This document shows positions 62,448-64,000 of a DNA stretch of 64,000 bases, piece after piece. This DNA is from Hyphomicrobiales bacterium (GTDB taxonomy: Bacteria > Pseudomonadota > Alphaproteobacteria > Rhizobiales > Rhizobiaceae). Location of the stretch: positions 1 through 64,000 of the forward strand of contig UBTA01000008.1 of NCBI GenBank assembly GCA_900468065.1, given 5' to 3'. Both the position numbers and the translations under genes were made by a program. The notes below the pieces were generated by a model, which was not told the DNA's origin, made no database searches, and saw nothing but the letters and a program-made list of their open reading frames with translations. Positions within the stretch are counted from its first letter, which is position 1; each line of letters opens with the position of its first letter.

Positions 62448-62501
62448 TTGTTAAGTCCTTGATGCTATTATCGGAATTGCATCGTCTTCACCCGACTGCA
62501 G

Positions 62502-62693
62502 TCAACTGCCGTTAGGTGATGCGCAGCGTGACGTTGCGTCAGCTGGAGCATTCTCTGAATCTTTTGAATCGGTTGGCCGGTGATCTTCGAAGATCGATTC
62601 AAGTCGTTCCCAGATCGATTCAATGAAGTCGAAAGTCGTTTCCACAAAGCCCGCAAAACGCCTGTATTTACTCGGCAAAGATACGACGAACAT
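62502..62693 (-). CDS. Possible small ORF directly after the portal gene
   Basis: From the ATG at 62691-62693: MFVVSLPSKYRRFAGFVETT and an acidic helix (FDFIESIWERLESIFEDHRP) ending in a Ser/Asn-rich tail, 63 residues. AGGGGGG lies 12 bases upstream (9 for the in-frame GTG at 62694-62696), just past the portal stop. Codon use is less GC-ending than its neighbours. It may be a degenerate or accessory gene; not recognised. Confidence 0.35.
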   Translation of the reverse strand: MFVVSLPSKYRRFAGFVETTFDFIESIWERLESIFEDHRPTDSKDSENAPADATSRCASPNGS

Positions 62694-62710
62694 CACGCTA
62701 ATTACCCCCC

Positions 62711-63862
62711 TCAATACCCCACAGCCTGCCGCTTCTCCTCGTCGCTGAGAAAATCCGCATCCTTCATTCTTGCCCAGACCTCGCTGCGTTCGCCCGTCAG
62801 CCCGGTCACCTGGTCGAGATCCGGCACCAGCTTCAACACTTCGCCTGACCGCCCGGAAAGCCAGCCCGACAGCACTGCCGCCGTGCGAAAAACCATCGGC
62901 AGGATGGTGAGCCGGTAGAGCGCCCGGTTGGCCTCCTGATAGTTGGCATAGGTATTGTCGCCGGGAATGCCGAGCAGCATCGGCGGCACGCCGAAGGCAA
63001 GCGCGATGTCGCGCGCCGCCCCATTCTTCGCCTCGACAAAATCCATGTCCTTCGGCGAAAGCCCCATCGCCTTCCAGTCGAGCCCGCCTTCGAGCAGCAG
63101 CGGCCGGCCGGCCCGGATCGGGCCGGAATAGCCCTCGTCCAGCTCGCTCTTCAGCCGGTCATATTGGTCGGCGGACAGATTGCCGCCCTCCTTCGGCTGG
63201 TAGACCAAAGCGCCGGAAGGCCGGGCCGAATTGTCGAGCAGCGCCTTGTTCCAGGTCGCCGCCGCATTCGAAAGATCGAGCGCCATCTGTGCCGCCGCCA
63301 GCGGCGGAAAACCCAGGTGATCGTCGAGCGGATGAAACAGCCGCAGATGCAGCAACCCGTCTTCGCCGGCCGAAATCCGCCGCACCAGATTGCCGACCCG
63401 GTATTCATAAGCCTCCGGCCAGCCGTCCCGTCCTTCGAGAATGCGCACCCGGTCCGGCCGCAGCAGATGCAGTTCGCGCACCGCGCCGCCGATCTCGGCC
63501 GCATCGACATAGGCATTGCCGGACAAAAGCAGATGGCCATAGAGCGTTTCCAGGAAATCATGTCCCCCCATCCGCCCATTCGGCCGTGCCAAAAGCGCCA
63601 GCACCGGATGCTCGGTCCGCTCCTGCGCGCCCTCATAGGCGAGCAGCGGCACGTTGGCTGCAGCCTCGGAAATCAGCCTGACTGCCCGGTGGGCCACCGG
63701 ATTGCGCATGAACCCTTCGCGGGCAAGGGCCGCATAGGACCGGCCAGTCCAGTGCGCCCGCCCCTCCTGCGCGATCGCAATGAAACTTGAGGCCGCCTTG
63801 GTTTCCCGCAAGCGGTCGCTTTCCACCGGGCGGCGCCACGGCAGACGGAATGGATTTTTCAT
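62711..63862 (-). CDS. GTA portal protein, HK97 family (g3)
   Basis: 383 residues from the ATG at 63860-63862, with AAGGA upstream; the longer open frame to 63955 is not supported. Portal marks: GFMRNPVAHRAVRLISEAAA, NVPLLAYEG, HDFLETLYGHLLLSGNAYVD, PSGALVYQPKEGG, YSGPIRAGRPLLLEGGLDW and GVPPMLLGIPGDNTYANYQE. The dodecameric ring through which DNA is packaged. It is the most upstream GTA gene I can identify; the large terminase expected before it on this strand is not visible in the remaining 138 bp. Confidence 0.95.
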   Translation of the reverse strand: MKNPFRLPWRRPVESDRLRETKAASSFIAIAQEGRAHWTGRSYAALAREGFMRNPVAHRAVRLISEAAANVPLLAYEGAQERTEHPVLALLARPNGRMGGHDFLETLYGHLLLSGNAYVDAAEIGGAVRELHLLRPDRVRILEGRDGWPEAYEYRVGNLVRRISAGEDGLLHLRLFHPLDDHLGFPPLAAAQMALDLSNAAATWNKALLDNSARPSGALVYQPKEGGNLSADQYDRLKSELDEGYSGPIRAGRPLLLEGGLDWKAMGLSPKDMDFVEAKNGAARDIALAFGVPPMLLGIPGDNTYANYQEANRALYRLTILPMVFRTAAVLSGWLSGRSGEVLKLVPDLDQVTGLTGERSEVWARMKDADFLSDEEKRQAVGY

Positions 63863-63904
63863 GTCGCTATCCTTGAATGCCGCCAAGCACGGCCTGAAAC
63901 TGCA

Positions 63905-64000
63905 ATGACGCCCGATATCACTGACGCCGCTCTCGCCGTCCGGATCGCGGCGCAATATCGCCCGCCGGCCTGCGGCCAGCTCCGGCTAGCCGGCGCCGCG
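63905..64000 (+). CDS. Start of an unrecognised plus-strand gene, cut by the window edge
   Basis: ATG 63905 opens 32 codons to the edge: MTPDITDAALAVRIAAQYRP then PACGQLRLAGAA. Third positions are strongly GC, unlike the minus-strand frames of the same stretch, which contain rare AGA, AGG and ATA codons or stop early. If real it is divergent from the portal gene across only 42 bp. No ribosome binding site is obvious and 32 residues are too few for a family. Confidence 0.35.
   Translation, partial: MTPDITDAALAVRIAAQYRPPACGQLRLAGAA

Larger units (their letters stand above)
49356..63862 (-). mobile_element. Gene-transfer-agent-like (RcGTA-type) structural cluster
   Basis: Seventeen or so head-to-tail genes on one strand follow RcGTA order: portal (g3), small membrane gene, protease (g4), capsid (g5), g6, g7, g8, g9, TAC-like (g10), rcc01693-like, short tape measure (g11), g12, g13, g14, g15, then a holin-like gene. 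Frames are intact and many junctions overlap by 4 bp. No integrase, repressor, replication gene or attachment site is seen, which fits a vertically inherited GTA rather than a prophage. Departures from the usual layout: a 1.4-kb opposite-strand insert between g11 and g12, and no terminase directly before the portal. Confidence 0.85.

Noticed and set aside
63859-64000. A minus-strand frame open to the edge and overlapping the portal ATG (ATGA) as the terminase C-terminus
   Set aside because: Codons include several rare AGA, AGG and ATA, and the peptide has no resemblance to a terminase end; the plus-strand frame there is more coding-like.

Overview
The window is chromosomal DNA of an alphaproteobacterium, almost certainly of the Rhizobiaceae (Rhizobium, Agrobacterium, Allorhizobium and relatives). 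The reasons are high GC, the rhizobial porin start at the left edge, the gene order pepN - pleC - glnE - two-component pair - degP - cycLKJH - feuQ - feuP - feuN, many small palindromic intergenic repeats of the rhizobial type, and a Rhodobacter-type gene transfer agent (GTA) cluster. I cannot name the species.

Layout. 1-1.7 kb: first codons of a porin, a long non-coding stretch and tRNA-Ser(GCU). 1.7-9.3 kb: small single genes, namely a secreted caspase/Sel1 protein, two PilZ-like proteins around a DUF2177 membrane protein, an aminotransferase, a Sel1 protein, DUF2147, a tandem pair of 57-residue secreted peptides and YnfA. 9.3-17.9 kb: AMP nucleosidase; a block of polyprenyl-lipid and envelope genes (flippase-like, GT2, diacylglycerol kinase-like, GT39); an HxlR regulator divergent from an oxidoreductase; and an L,D-transpeptidase with a perfect CtrA box in front. 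18-26 kb: ETF-ubiquinone oxidoreductase, a nuclease-methyltransferase restriction gene broken by palindromic repeats, an Hsp70-like protein and a divergent uracil-DNA glycosylase. 26-29 kb: two small ORFs, an MFS transporter and an EamA transporter. 29-49 kb: a conserved core with PepN, PleC (cell-cycle kinase), GlnE (nitrogen control), an OmpR/HAMP two-component pair beside the periplasmic protease DegP, the cytochrome c maturation operon cycHJKL, an envelope lipoprotein and the FeuN/FeuP/FeuQ envelope-signalling system.

49.3-63.9 kb: a GTA-like structural cluster on the minus strand. From the right edge leftwards it runs portal, small ORFs, prohead protease, capsid, g6 to g10, short tape measure, g12, g13, NlpC/P60 peptidase, the 1283-residue baseplate protein and a holin-like gene. 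The genes overlap by 4 bp at many junctions and the frames are intact, so the locus looks maintained rather than decaying. A 1.4-kb, AT-richer insert between the tape measure and g12 carries tiny, mostly membrane-protein genes on the opposite strand; it is the least explained part of the window. The terminase that normally precedes the portal is not seen; a divergent plus-strand frame begins there instead.

Signals that cross gene boundaries: TTAA-N7-TTAA (CtrA-type) boxes upstream of the porin and the L,D-transpeptidase, and a one-mismatch box before pleC; a shared 18-bp ACGTTTACGTCC-type motif upstream of DUF2147 and ETF-QO; a long hairpin between feuN and feuP; a 13-bp hairpin between the GTA capsid and g6 genes; and repeat sequence inside two coding regions, frameshifting one (restriction enzyme) and read through in frame in the other (GTA g14).
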